From Paracyclopina nana (lineage: Eukaryota; Arthropoda; Copepoda; Cyclopoida; Cyclopettidae): DNA of 64,000 nt. Below the pieces are notes generated by a model. The model did no database searches. It was not told the origin of the DNA and saw only the letters and a list, made by a program, of their open reading frames with translations. Location: positions 9,238,001 through 9,302,000 of the forward strand of contig JAGUCH010000003.1 of the NCBI GenBank assembly GCA_019096065.1, given 5' to 3'. Position 1 is the first letter of the stretch. Each line of letters starts with the position of its first letter. Of this stretch, positions 45,101 through 55,602 are shown in pieces. Made by a program: the position numbers and the translations under genes.

Positions 45101-48100
45101 AAAATGTGCTTTTCTTGCCAAAAGGGGCTAGACTTTAGCTTTAGTCATGAAAATAGGTTACTCTGTGGTCACAAAGTGGAGAGTTTCACATGGCTCCCAC
45201 TTCTAACAATGCACAGAGAGGGACACAAGTACGTAATCAATCTTTCTCGACCTAGGATCCTATTTATGAGCAGGGATGAATTGCTGTTACGCTTAAAAGT
45301 AACATTTCCAAAATGCCATGAGACCTTATTAGCTGTTCTTTCAGGCTAGTTCCCGCTGCTGCATGCAGCACAGTGTGTGTGAGGCTGTTGGGTACTTTGA
45401 ATTCAGGTTGGACCAGATGTTCAACATTGAGACGTGACGTTGCGACAACCAACCATTCTGGATTCTTCTTGGTGGGTACTAAAATGTAAGGGGTCCGCCA
45501 TGCACGCGTAGCAGCAGCAGAGGAAAGAAGACCATGAATATTTCCCCCCTAAGGGTCATAACCATTCTCAGCTAAAAAGGCTGCTAATATAACAAGCACC
45601 AAGATTCCTTTTTTCTTGCGCTGCAACATTCCCACATTTCACTCCATTTCTCCATTATTTCTTATAAATGGCAGCCAAGCATAAAAACTCGAGATAATAG
45701 AGGACCCCTCGCAGATTTTTTTCTGCTGAAATAGTATAAAAATCTTGAGGGTATTTTTGACGTAAAAATCCCGTGGTTTTATTGGTCCGCGTGAGGAAAG
45801 CTATTTGGACAATGTCCAAGGTTTCCCAAGGGAGCTCGAAATAGAACCGCACCAGCCATGTCGTTTAGGCCATTTTTCGGGGCAATAAGCATTCAATTTA
45901 TACTGATTGACAAATAACAATCATCATGAGCACTACTGCGAGATTCGCCAAGCACTAAAGCCTGCTGGAAATGTATACCACTGCTCTGTGCAGTATCTTC
46001 TTCATTTCGGCTCGCAAATTGGATTTATGAAGTTTAGCCAAGTCTGCCTAGCGTACTAATATACTAAAACGAGAAATATCATCACACAACCATGACAGGT
46101 CACCTACATGAGATAAAAACTAAGCCAAAATCGCAGGTTACCAAAGGTATAAAACTATATTGGCTCAGAGTATCTAAAATGAGTATTTTACTCTATAGAT
46201 GACCTAGCCCAATGGTTCCCTGCTGCAGCAAGGACAACTTTAGCCAGGCGCAAAGTTTCTGCACAACAAGACTGAAAACTTTATGCTTAAGGTGACATGC
46301 AAAAAAAGGCTTTCAAGTCTAAGGTTTTTAAAAAACATTGAGTTCGTCTATATGATTGCTACCTTTTAATTAAGAAATTGCCGCCAGAGCAAATAACAAG
46401 GGTGCCGGTATTAAGATCGAATTTAGGGGGGATTTTAAAGCCGAATTGATAAGGGATTTTAAAGTCGAATCACCTGGATTTCAAGATCGAACCAAAATTG
46501 ATACTGGGTAATAAGATCGAACGGGAAAACAAAAAATGAACCTCTACCTGGATTTTAAAGTCGAAACATCTAGATTAAAAAGTCAATTGTCATTTTCAGG
46601 AAATTCATCAAGCCTTTTTATATCTATCCCAAAATCACTGATGATTTCATCTATTTTTGACGAAAAAGTCCGAAGGTTAGGCCTATGATTAGGAAGTTGC
46701 CTCTTTAAAAAGGCATGGTAACTTTCAGCAGAATTGTTTGTACTGTTTTCGATTCCAAACTGACAGATTTTCTGGAGATATTCTACCAAGCCATTGTATG
46801 TATTACTTGAAATTATCCACCTTACGGACATCTACTTGACTGAATTGGTGTGCCAGCAATCCAGTGACTTTAAAATCCAGGTGATTCGATCTTAAAATCC
46901 AGGTATAGTTTGGTGTTGTAATTCACCGTTCGATCTTATTACCCTGAGACTCAAAATCCATCGGACTTAATACCCAGTCTCTAAAAAAGCTTCGACTTTA
47001 AAATCCCATGTTGATTTCGATCTTAAAATTTCGATCTTATTACCGTTCCCCAATAACAAAAGTGGCACTTCTACTAATCAGATAAAAACAAAGGCCTTTT
47101 TTCAGTTACGACTCGCAGCAATGAGAAGCTACGTATCCTGGGGGAAAGTAGGGCCAACTTTTTAGCCTCCCAAGGGACTTCAAAGTGGTTCGTCTTCTTT
47201 CACAGAACTCCCACCAAATTTGTGCGTTCTTTTTCCTGCCTTTGTGTGGAGCTCGAAGGATATGCAAATTAATGTGACAAACAGAATCCGAGATGCACTG
47301 AGCGAAAAATGTGACTCTTAGTGGTTTGTCAATAATTCTGGGATTGCACGCAAAATAGTGTGTAGTATACACTATGAGAAATCAATAGCCATCTAAGCTT
47401 TCTCTTCTTGGAGAGCTATTGAAAAATACATACCCTACATGCATCTGTAGATCTCTTGTTTTTTTTGGTAAGAACAAGCAAAGCTGCTGCCACTCTTCAT
47501 CAAAATAGATCGCTCTAATGCGTAAATACAGCTCTTTTTTTAAATGAATGATCCAAAAGAAAGCCATTTCAGGCCACTGGTTTAGCAGAAAGTTCATTTG
47601 GTGGAGAGCCATGAAATTGAAGAAAAGTTTGGCCCTCTAGTCCTAGTACAACGAACAAAAAGGTTAATGAAGGCTGAAAAGGCTCTCTAAAGGCCATGAG
47701 ACACAAAAAGCTGATAAAGAACTGCGTTGCGCCTAATTCATCTTCTATGGCAATTAACCTATAAGCACCAGGCAGAAATCTCAATTAATAGGGCTTTTCA
47801 GGTAAGAGAGAAAGCATCCTTTAAGAGTCTTTAATACTTTTTAAGTAATTAAAAGATAGCTAAGAGCAATTGCTACCGATGTGCCAAAGTGAAAATCTAC
47901 GTCCATTTTAAAGATGCTGCAGTAAAGAAGGCTATTGAAAATTGGCCTCTTTTGCTCTCGCATGATGAAGTAATCAGTGACATGCAAGCCCCACATTTAC
48001 TGCTGCATAAATGTCTTAATAGAGCAATGTTTGCCTGCAATTCTGATTTTCTCCCCCCTATAGTTGACATTTTCAAATACTGCTCAACACTAGTGCGGAA

Positions 48101-49090
48101 TGGAGAATTATTTTTCGTCCAATTTCAGAAGAACGAAATTACTTGGATAGACTTAGATAGAAGGGAAACAAATGGCAAGCGTCTGATGTGGAGAGCTTTC
48201 ACCAAACGTTGCCATAATATGTAAATTCCGTCACAGCAGAGCCTTTTGTTTTTGCATAGAGAATGAGATGTATCCTTGAAAGACAGCTAGCATGCCGTGA
48301 ATTCAATCAAAACTTGTGGAACCAGCCAAAAATTGCATTACGTTCAATTAAAGAAGGGTTAACTTTTCATGGCATCTCAACGCCGGTCTATGGTATAAAT
48401 TATCGATTGGTTGATATGAATCCTTATAGGAACTTCACTCAAGTTATTAAGGCTTTTTTGCAGCAGACAAGCAGCAAGCTACTGAGGAATGTAACTCCAC
48501 GAGACAAAAATACCGCTGGTATTCTCTTAGCAGCCTGGCCCACCGAAACTTTTTTATTGGCCGGTTGCAGTAAAAAATTCCTCGTCTTCTTACCTGTCTT
48601 TGTCTAGAGTGGGAGGAGGGTGCAAGATGGTCTGATTATTCTCCATTTTAACCACGCAAGGAGTGTCCAGATCAATTTCTGAAAATAGCATATTATTATT
48701 AGAATTGAAGCCAATAAGGAATTGGCTGGAGAGGCTCCATTAGGCAATGTTTGCCAAGAAACAAGTGGCTTTGCTGCATCACAATTAGGAGCTCTCTGTT
48801 ACATTTGTGGCAGCAAATACCCAAAACAAGAAGCATTAAAGATTACCAATATTTTGCACCACTTGTTTGTTAACTTCCCCCTGAAATATCAGCGGGATAT
48901 CATGCTGAAGATTTACCGATTGAACTTCAGGTAAAATAATATATCATGAAACACCATGATTTTTTAAAGCCTTGAGACTACCAATTTCAACATGACAAAA
49001 AAAGGGTATATACCCAAGAGTAGCGCGAAAATTACCTCTTTTACTGAAGGGTCTGACCCTCACGGCCACCTTGATTTTGTCTGTCGCCAT
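21105..49090 (-). CDS. Khc-73: Kinesin-73 / KIF13, kinesin-3 motor with FHA and CAP-Gly domains
   Basis: Plus-end microtubule motor; fly Khc-73 and vertebrate KIF13A/B act in spindle orientation with Dlg and in endosome transport. Twenty-one coding exons, phases consistent, 1835 aa: 49090-49036, 48678-48594, 43485-43319, 42723-42092, 42032-41820, 41762-41187, 41124-40898, 40839-40677, 40620-39875, 39608-39398, 39342-38976, 38695-38519, 38440-38238, 36504-36226, 35469-35310, 31296-31219, 30766-30576, 22998-22859, 22800-22439, 22383-22177, 21373-21105. The motor spans about 1-355: start [15 protein letters not shown]-loop GQTGSGKS 100-107, switch I NNESSRSH 214-221, switch II DLAGSE 251-256. 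The FHA domain is about 440-545. KIF1/13 stalk and DUF3694-type regions follow, with [22 protein letters not shown] and a Ser-rich tail. CAP-Gly is about 1708-1777 with [12 protein letters not shown] and GKNDGS. Introns 2 and 17 are 5.1 and 7.6 kb. Intron 6 appears to use a GC donor. Exons 15-18 are the least conserved; an extra exon could be missed there. Confidence 0.95.
22999..25494. other. Part of kinesin-73 intron 17, no gene seen
   Basis: AT-rich intronic DNA before the first nested Ly6-type gene. Short frames only, none recognisable; no strong repeats were noticed. The promoter of the nested plus-strand gene should lie near its right end. Confidence 0.55.
25495..26197 (+). CDS. Ly6/uPAR-type (three-finger) surface protein, nested in a kinesin-73 intron
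   Basis: Exon 1 is 25495-25730 and exon 2 starts at 25786 after TCATTACAG; the junction is in phase. The signal peptide ([17 protein letters not shown]) is followed directly by the [10 protein letters not shown] start of an LU/Ly6 domain. Further Cys are in [24 protein letters not shown] and SQCLSFQRN, and the domain closes with [10 protein letters not shown], the CC-x4-CN ending of the family. Such proteins are usually GPI-anchored; in insects relatives modulate channels or septate junctions (quiver/sleepless, boudin, crooked). The 3' part is uncertain. Reading through to 26197 gives 215 aa and a hydrophobic end ([10 protein letters not shown]) suitable for GPI attachment. A donor at 25897 or at 25984 could instead remove part of this stretch. 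It is antisense to the host gene and similar in design to the gene at 29359. Confidence 0.7.
26198..29358. other. Intronic DNA between the two nested Ly6-type genes
   Basis: About 3.2 kb of AT-rich DNA without recognisable exons, RNA genes or strong repeats. The promoter and any 5' non-coding exon of the second Ly6-type gene would lie toward its right end. Confidence 0.55.
29359..29864 (+). CDS. Ly6/uPAR-type GPI-anchored protein, nested in a kinesin-73 intron
   Basis: Two exons (29359-29580 and 29634-29864), intron 53 bp, phase 0, encode 150 aa. The N-terminus ([20 protein letters not shown]) is a signal peptide. The LU domain starts LLCYRCDAL, contains [26 protein letters not shown] and RPTCVGNF, and ends [11 protein letters not shown], the classical CC-x4-CN closure. 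The last 25 residues are largely hydrophobic ([11 protein letters not shown]), consistent with a GPI signal. The CPGW and [14 protein letters not shown] motifs match the neighbouring gene at 25495 in position, so the two are probably an old tandem duplicate pair. Three-finger proteins of this type act at the cell surface; the exact role is unknown. The exons are more GC-rich than the surrounding intron. Confidence 0.82.
29865..30575. other. Intronic DNA with a CT microsatellite
   Basis: Left over of kinesin-73 intron 17 between the second Ly6-type gene and exon 17. 30452-30467 is a (CT)8 run. The first 300 bases are relatively GC-rich and rich in the CCTCGA/GGCCTCG motif common in the exons here, but no supported exon was found. 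Confidence 0.5.
31297..35309. other. Kinesin-73 intron 15, no gene seen
   Basis: Four kilobases of AT-rich DNA. It holds two small dispersed repeats: a 25-bp perfect direct repeat (GTTGTTGTTTTAACGAGTAA plus five bases) at 33805 and 33980, and a diverged pair around CAGTCCATTTAGTAA at 32512 and 32752. No exon, RNA gene or transposon could be supported. Confidence 0.5.
36505..38237. other. Kinesin-73 intron 13, no gene seen
   Basis: AT-rich intron of about 1.7 kb with short frames only and no notable repeat. Confidence 0.5.
42724..43318. other. Kinesin-73 intron 3, no gene seen
   Basis: About 600 bp of AT-rich DNA that splits the P-loop codon region of the motor: the split codon is the second Gly of GQTG. 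Nothing else is recognisable in it. Confidence 0.6.
43486..46391. other. Kinesin-73 intron 2, right of exon 3, no gene seen
   Basis: AT-rich DNA with only short frames before the MULE-type element at 46400. No RNA gene or strong repeat noticed. Confidence 0.5.
46400..47051 (-). mobile_element. Non-autonomous MULE-type DNA transposon with 8-bp target duplication
   Basis: The 652-bp block is flanked by perfect direct repeats AATAACAA (46392-46399 and 47052-47059). Its ends are inverted: GGGTGCCGGTATTAAGATCG on the left and, read from the right, GGGGAACGGTAATAAGATCG. Both subterminal regions contain several copies of GATTTTAAAGTCGAA and AAGATCGAA-type motifs in opposite orientation. Between them is a minus-strand relic frame. 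An 8-bp duplication, repetitive subterminal regions and a MULE-like fragment point to the Mutator-like superfamily. The copy cannot mobilise itself, as no full transposase is present. Confidence 0.85.
46583..46831 (-). pseudogene. MULE transposase C-terminal fragment
   Basis: An 82-codon open frame inside the transposon has [18 protein letters not shown] followed by HRPNL. This resembles the C-terminal part of MULE-type transposases, where a conserved N-N-x-x-E-x-x-H motif is followed by a HPN-type tail. The catalytic DDE region is missing, so this is a remnant kept after internal deletion. It lies antisense-neutral within intron 2 of kinesin-73 (same strand as the host gene). Confidence 0.6.
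47052..48593. other. Kinesin-73 intron 2 between the transposon and exon 2
   Basis: The left half shows nothing recognisable. From 47.85 kb to exon 2, unusually long plus-strand reading frames occur opposite the host gene; see the separate entry. Confidence 0.5.
47853..48934 (+). other. Run of plus-strand reading frames opposite kinesin-73 exon 2; possible gene or relic
   Basis: Three successive frames are open: about 47853-48224, 48263-48607 and 48701-48934. Their translations look protein-like rather than low-complexity, for example [40 protein letters not shown] and [19 protein letters not shown]. Stops separate them, and simple GT-AG joins are weak: a 47-bp intron from AAT-AT to ATGTATCC would join the first two in frame, but with a poor acceptor. 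No family is recognised. The second frame overlaps the minus-strand kinesin exon 2 (48594-48678). It could be a nested antisense gene with unresolved introns, a decayed inserted gene, or chance. Confidence 0.25.
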
Positions 49091-49953
49091 TTTCATGTCA
49101 CACTGCACTCCCATTTGAGGTTATGCTCCTACACTTGCGAAGAGCTCCATGACGGCATAAACTTGATGTTTGGAAGTGAGTATACCACAGACACACTCAC
49201 GGGCAGCTACTGCTGAAAGCATAAAGGCCAACTGAAGATCGCGTGTACTGGAAGCCAAGGCAGCAGTGAAAAAGCAGCGAGCGCGCTTCAAAGATACTTC
49301 GAAGGGGATGACGGATCGACAAAGACCCTTCCAAGAAAGCAATTGCCTCCTCCTGCAAAAATACCGGGAAACAACGCTCAGTTTTTGACGCTTCCAGCCC
49401 TTGAAACAAGTTGTTAAAGCGCGGTTGCAATGAGATATATAATTTGAGCTGACTCAATTCGGAAATAGGTATGCTTACGAATCGTAGCATGGATTTTTTT
49501 GCCATCTTTCTCTTTTCCAGAATCCACGCGATTTGCTGTTTTGGTTTTCAAGTTTTGACGTGCAAAATAGCTGACATGTGATGACCAAACCTCGACCGGA
49601 AAAATTCAAATATTATCACGCAACCTATTCAGTCCGAATTTGGCTCAAAATCCCAGTTGCTCTTATTTTTACGATGAATTTTGAACTTGACACAAGCTGC
49701 TAAGTTAATGCTATGTAACCGGAAAAAGCTCAAAATACTTACGCTGTTTTTTCCCTTTGCAATGATGGAGCAAGCAAAACAAAACACCCACATCAAAACT
49801 TGTTATCTTTCCCTGCATATTTGCTGATCAAAAGCATACGCGTGCTTCGTAATCAGTGCAATTTATGACGCAGCCTAGCAGAGGCTACAAAGAACTTAGG
49901 AGACTTACGCTTTAAGGAGTCGTTGGCTGCCCCATAAAATGAAGCTCGGTTGC

Positions 49954-50359
49954 TCAGGATTCGTAAAGGGATGGATATTTTGGTGATGTCGCTTTCCTCT
50001 TCTTCAGTTCTTCCATAATATTGGCTGCACGCATGCGCCTTTCCCTTTCAAAGTCCCTTTTCAGCTGAGCTCCCTTTTTATGCACACCGGGGCAATCTGC
50101 ACTCAGAAAATCGCCATATACAAAAATAATCACAGGAACTGATCGAGATATTATTTTCTTCCTTTTGGACCGAATTAGATTTTTCTTGTCTTGCATGTGT
50201 CACTACGTGCAGTTCCACAAATGTTATCACTGACATAGAAGTAGCTGTACCGGCTCGGTGCGTAGCGCACAGTGTGCCTAATTTATGCAAGAAATCACAT
50301 CTGCTGCGGGCCAGTGTGGATTCCTTTGAAGAAGACTGATTACGGGATGAAAGTGCCAT
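49954..50359 (-). CDS. Candidate small basic protein, 83 aa, two exons
   Basis: Exon 1 (50359-50251) and exon 2 (50096-49954) join in phase through a good GT donor (CCG-GTACAG) and a TTTTCTGAGTGCAG acceptor, giving 83 aa. The protein has no signal peptide or membrane segment. Its first half holds SRCDFLHKLGTLCATHR and CPGVHKKGAQ, a Cys/His-rich stretch. The second half is a charged helix (LKRDFERERRMRAANIMEEL) ending KYPSLYES. The design suggests a small intracellular protein, but I do not recognise it. A non-coding or coding upstream exon is possible, because AATCTAG immediately precedes the start codon. It lies on the same strand as kinesin-73, 0.86 kb upstream of its start codon, between that gene and tRNA-Cys. 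Confidence 0.5.
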
Positions 50360-51029
50360 TACCTAGATTCACAGAAAAATAGGCATGCACCTCTAGCATT
50401 TTCGCAACTTGCATCATTAATTTTTTCGTTTAGTAGCTTTCATCTGCGATTGTCACTCTTTTGGGCGAGTGCAACTGAGGGCAGTCAACAGTGAAAGTAT
50501 GCTTCTGTTGATGCGGTCCATTTGGAAATTCGCCACAAAGATCAGACAATGTGAGTCCCAATGGTGCCATTTCCATGGTGGCTCACAAGAGAGCCCTTTA
50601 CACGAGGAATCAAAGCAAAGACACCTGAGGAATGAAAGGAAACACCGAAAATCTATTTTTCTGTCCTCTTTTCGGTCAATAATAATAACGCGCTTAATTA
50701 CCACTCAAATACCATTTTGTACCGGAGCATCATCAATCTCTGGTCAAGTGGAAAATAGAGCTCGAGTGGGAACGAATAGTGGCTGTAAATTGGAAACCTA
50801 ATTAAAAATAGATCTCGTGCAGACTTCATGAGAAATGAAGAAGCTCAATTTTATAAGAGCTTTCAAAAGCTTCAAGGTTGCGTGAGTCCCACACATTATT
50901 TTTCGCTTTGCGCCAAATTCATGCCGCAATCATGCCTATTTTATGGATATGTTACGTATTGGTAGTTTTCAGCAAAATTGTCCGTTTAGTTCATCTGAAA
51001 AAAGTGAGTAGAAAAATATAAAAATATGT

Positions 51030-51101
51030 AGGGGGCACACGGATTTGAACCATGGACCTATCGGACTGCAGCCGATTGCTCTACCACTGAGCTATACCCC
51101 C
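51030..51101 (-). tRNA. tRNA-Cys (GCA)
   Basis: On the minus strand the sequence GGGGGTATAGCTCAGTGG starts a complete cloverleaf: acceptor GGGGGTA/TGCCCCC plus discriminator T, D arm with the AGCTCAGTGGTAGAGC A box, anticodon stem ATCGG/CCGAT around loop CTGCAGT (anticodon GCA), and T arm GGTTCAAATCC (B box). It is 72 bases without an intron and all stems pair well, so it is likely functional. The CCA end is not encoded, as usual in eukaryotes. Confidence 0.96.
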
Positions 51102-54100
51102 GAGCTACAATTGCTCTTGAATTTTGCAAAAATCTATTTCAGCATAGCCAAAATAAGTCAAATAGGGCATCTTTTTGAAATCAATGTAAATTTGTGACGC
51201 TACTTGTCCACCTGCGTTATTAAAAAAATGGAAGAAGAAAAATAAAGATTTTGAAATTAGTCAAGTTAGATTGCAACATGTCTAGTGCTTTCACAAAAAT
51301 AAGTTTTCATAAGAATTATCACAATTAACCAAAAATGATATTTTTATGGTGATGTTATCTCGCTACTTTGCAGCGCCACTAAGAAATATTTAGTGGTCCA
51401 TGGCTGATTTTAGTGCTAAGAGTCTAAAAGTGTATGGCACAACATCAAAAGGTGATGCATTTTGGGAGAAAAATCGTGCCTTAGCAGGCCCCCAACTTGG
51501 ACACTGTTATCTCGTATCTGTTCTCACGATCTATTATGGATGTCAGCTCATTAGGTTGGCTAGAAACCCGAATTTTACGCAGGTAACGCCTGCAGGAATT
51601 TCAACTGCGTCATTAAGAGGGTTTTATGAGGAATCAAGGATTTATAATTATGCTTTTAAAAGCACTCCCAGTCATTGTGAAACCTACTTAAATCGGATTT
51701 GTAGTAGTAAGCTCTTAAGCTACTATTTTTCAAGAAAAAGAGATTCACGGTCCTTGAGGATTTCATTACGGTCAAAAAGCCACGCGTTAAAATTGCATTT
51801 GACCGCAATAATCTTTTTTTACAACTATGCTCATAGCACAAGCCAAAGATCATCGATTTTTCTCGCTACAGATGGGCGCAATTGTTTACGCAGATACTTT
51901 TTGCAGAAATGAGAGCTGCCAGAATTGTAACTTTTGCGGTAGTAACAAACGTGGTTTGCTCCTAAGAGAGGCAATTTTCTTCTGACCTCTTTTATATGAA
52001 GCGAGGAGCACATTTTGAATGTAATCAGCAGTAAAATATTGAGGATGCGGAATCGTGAAATATCAAAAGTTTGAGCCACGGGCAATAATAGCTAGGGGTG
52101 AATTATCTTGCATTTTCAGCCATCGCGCTTCCAAATACGGTGAAATATTGGTTCTGCGCTAAAGAGATATTTCGGGGGAAAGTGCGGAGCTGGAGGCGAG
52201 CAATAATAAGCCTCTTAGTGTTTGATGACAAGTTTTTGAGGATAGCTGTGGAAAAATGACGAGAGATTCACTGGGAGCACCAGCGACGTCATCCGGCGCA
52301 TTTTTCTTCCTCTTTTGACAAATTCCAGCCGCAAATTGATGAAAGTGTGAAAAGGTGTGTTTTGAATAGCGCGTGACATCTGCTGCTGATAAATAATTGT
52401 GGCGCGATTAAGTAATTAGCTAAAGTGTGATATACCGTAATTGATGCACGTGCTCCTAATCGTTGGAAAGTGAGAAACATTCAATTAATGCCGACCAAAG
52501 CAAAACGCTGCAGTAAATCAAAATGTCGGCGAGGTTCAGCAAATAAATGTCCCTTTAATATGGGCTTGTGCTCTCGATTTTTAAAGCGAGATGCTTTGGG
52601 TACGAGCGGTGTCACAAAAACGCGCAGCTGACGCAAAAGATGCGCGACGCTTATCGATGCGTCGAGATGATGATCGCGTCAGTCAAGCCCCAGCGCTCAG
52701 TGTGTGAAGTGTTCGCCGTCGACGTCAGCATTTTGATATCGAATAATTTCAGCTTTTAATCGTTCCAACTTCATCATTATTCATGCGCCAGGAAGTCACG
52801 ATTAGCATTATTCATTGAATTTGAGCAGCTCTGGTAAGACGATTTGATTGTCTGATGTCATCATTATTACAGCCATTTTTGGCTCTTTTTGGCTCTTTTC
52901 GCCTGCTGGCTCATTGAATTTCAGCATCTCTGATCATGCCAATTATGAAACTTTTTTCGCCTTTTGCTACTGCTTCTCTCGTGATTGGCCGCCCAAAAAG
53001 CTCATCTTCATTGGGGATTCCAGACAAATTGAATCGTGACGTGCAGCAAAGCTAAATTAGCAATCTTTTCGGATAAAAAGGAAAAAAAATGTGTAATCAG
53101 CGCGATTTCCAATACTGCCATAAGCCGAAGAAGAAAAGCCTTAATTGATGATGTGCTGTTATTTGAATAATTATCTTTGAGAGAAAAGTCGTCAAGGGAT
53201 TCCCACCAAAATGCATAATCACCAATATGAATAATACATAAAGTATGTAAATTAACAGTTGACCAAGTCAAAAGTTGCCAAGTTTCTAGCTGCGAAGCAA
53301 CAAAGTAGCATCAGCTGCTTCTGTGGTAAGTTATGACAAAAAGAGGCTCAATTTGATGATTGCCTCACGTTTTTTTCTTCACGCATGACCGCTCTTTAAT
53401 CTATTGGCATTTGCAATTTACTTTTCTTAATTGCACAATTGGTTCAATTTGAGCTCATAAATTGATTTTTATGTCCCCTGGCTGCTGAGCCAATTTACAA
53501 TAATTGCAGCAATGACACTAAATAAAACTGAAGAATTAATGCTGTTCCGTGACATTGACTGTAACAAAGGTGACAACAGCAAATCCTGACAAGAATTCAT
53601 AATGAGAACCATTAACTCAGAGTGTCACTCTGGTAGCACTTTTTTGTCCGCTACGCTGTCCAAAAGGGATCAGGGGCAAACAAAGTGGAGCGGTTTTGCA
53701 TAAGACATCGATGCATTTTAGCCGTTTTTTCCCGCCGTGAATCAGGTGCCAAACATGTTTCCGCCTTTGTAGCAGTAAATAATCGGTCACTCGCTTGACA
53801 TGGACACTCAGCATAAAAGTGATACTTTTCATGTCATTTTGACACTTAGTGCAAACAGTTTCCTTCAAAAATCGCCTTGAAGCGCGCACAATTAGCATTT
53901 TTCCAGCTTTTCAGAGCTAGCCGCAATTATTTGCTTAAATGTCATTTTTGAGGCGTTCGTTCACATGCTTGAGAATTGGAACAGCAGTGGTCGGTCAAAA
54001 ATCCTTGATTCACTCCAAAATTGTTTGCTACACTTATCTTGCTGAATATAGGGTCAAATGTAGAAAAATATTGCAAAACACAGCTAAAGTCACCTTCACT

Positions 54101-55602
54101 TTTTTATTGTTTGCACGTGGCTGGCATTTTCTTTAATACCCTTACGTGCTTTTACAACCATTTTATCATAACTTGTCACAGCAATTGCGGTTGTTTCACC
54201 TTCTTGTCGTGATCTCGCCATAAGAGGATTTTCAAATTTCAAGTCGATGTAGCACGTAATGTTCCAAAAATTGCTCGCACGATGCATCGGATAACATTGA
54301 ACAATATTGATTTCTGACACATGTCATGAAATGAAACGGTCAAACGGGGGAAAAGGTGGCTTTTCAAGCAGCTATGTACAGTACAGTATGCAAATAAAAA
54401 GGGCGTTTCTGGGATAACCCAGCTCATGAACACATCATATTAGTACGTATACACTTTGCTATCAAAACAAGAAATCAAACGAGAGATGTACAAATCGTGA
54501 TAAAACGGCTCTCAAAGTTCAATGCCATCTTTTGGCAAAAGGAGTTTTAGCAGAGCAAAGTGTTAACACAAAAGATTCCGCAAAAGAGCCACTCACTTTT
54601 TCACGAGATTGTAATCGATACTACCACTTCTTCTGGTATGAACTTTTTTTCCGTGTTAATAAAAAAATAATGCTCAAAGAGGATCCCGCGTCATTTGAAC
54701 TTTACTACCAATTTTTTTCCCACACCGACGGCCAATTTGCATAATTTTGATATGGCTGCACTTTTGAAATAGAGGTCTGCTCATAGTGTGGATGTGTTGT
54801 GACCTGAAATAAAGACGTCTTCTGGTGACCCTGAAACCTCATCAACTGAGAAAGTTTTCTGCGATCTGCTTTGAGTACTTATTGCCATTGTTCAGCTTGC
54901 AATTCATTCAATTCATTGTTGCGAAGCTGAGGGAAAAAATGTTGTAGTAGCCAAACTCTTATCAATGCATTTGTTGAGGTCAAGACTTACTTGAGGCAAT
55001 TGACATTAAAATATAAAGAAAAAAATAGGACCACATCAGACAGGAACTAATTTGTTTTGATCTATGCATGCACTCAAAACGTAGCGCGTAAATAAACAGC
55101 GTTTATGTTCACGCTGCTTTGGTTCTCTTTCAAGTAACGCTTTAGGCGAAAACGAGTTACCCGAAAAAATGTAGGGCAAACTTCTCTAGCTTGTAGGAGC
55201 ATTTTAATGTAATGAAATGAGTAGATCGTTATCAGGTGACTTCTTGCAACGGCATCACACGTTCACGTACGTATGGGGGCGTGATGTTTGTTGGTTACTT
55301 TTGGAAATTATCTTCGATCACGAATCCTTTAAAGCAGACAAAGAGAATAATATTCAAATATGTAGTAGGAGCAGCTTCGTGCATCGATGGCAAATTGGCC
55401 CCAGATAAACCTATTTTTCATCTTGGAACCAATTGGCATAATTAGAGGCTGAAATTCTGATTTATGACCCGCTGAAAAGGTTACGCGTTGAGCTCGTGCA
55501 GCAACAGCTAAACTAGGATCTTTTTATTAACGAAAATGCGTTTTCCGCTTCAAAGGCTGAAATGCATTATTAACCCTCGCTTGAAATCGTTTCAGGCAAA
55601 TC
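51102..55602. other. Intergenic stretch before the PH-domain gene
   Basis: AT-rich DNA. A 170-codon plus-strand frame at 51400-51912 has no recognisable domain, and it is rich in Ser, Arg, Leu and Tyr as chance frames often are. The immediate upstream of the PH gene start codon ends in GTTTCAGGCAAATC, so a 5' non-coding exon probably lies somewhere in this region. Nothing else is supported. Confidence 0.5.

Noticed and set aside
51400-51912. 170-codon plus-strand open frame
   Set aside because: No domain, no signal peptide, composition like translated AT-rich DNA, no promoter or AATAAA in support; the opposite strand is similarly open. Not reported as a gene.
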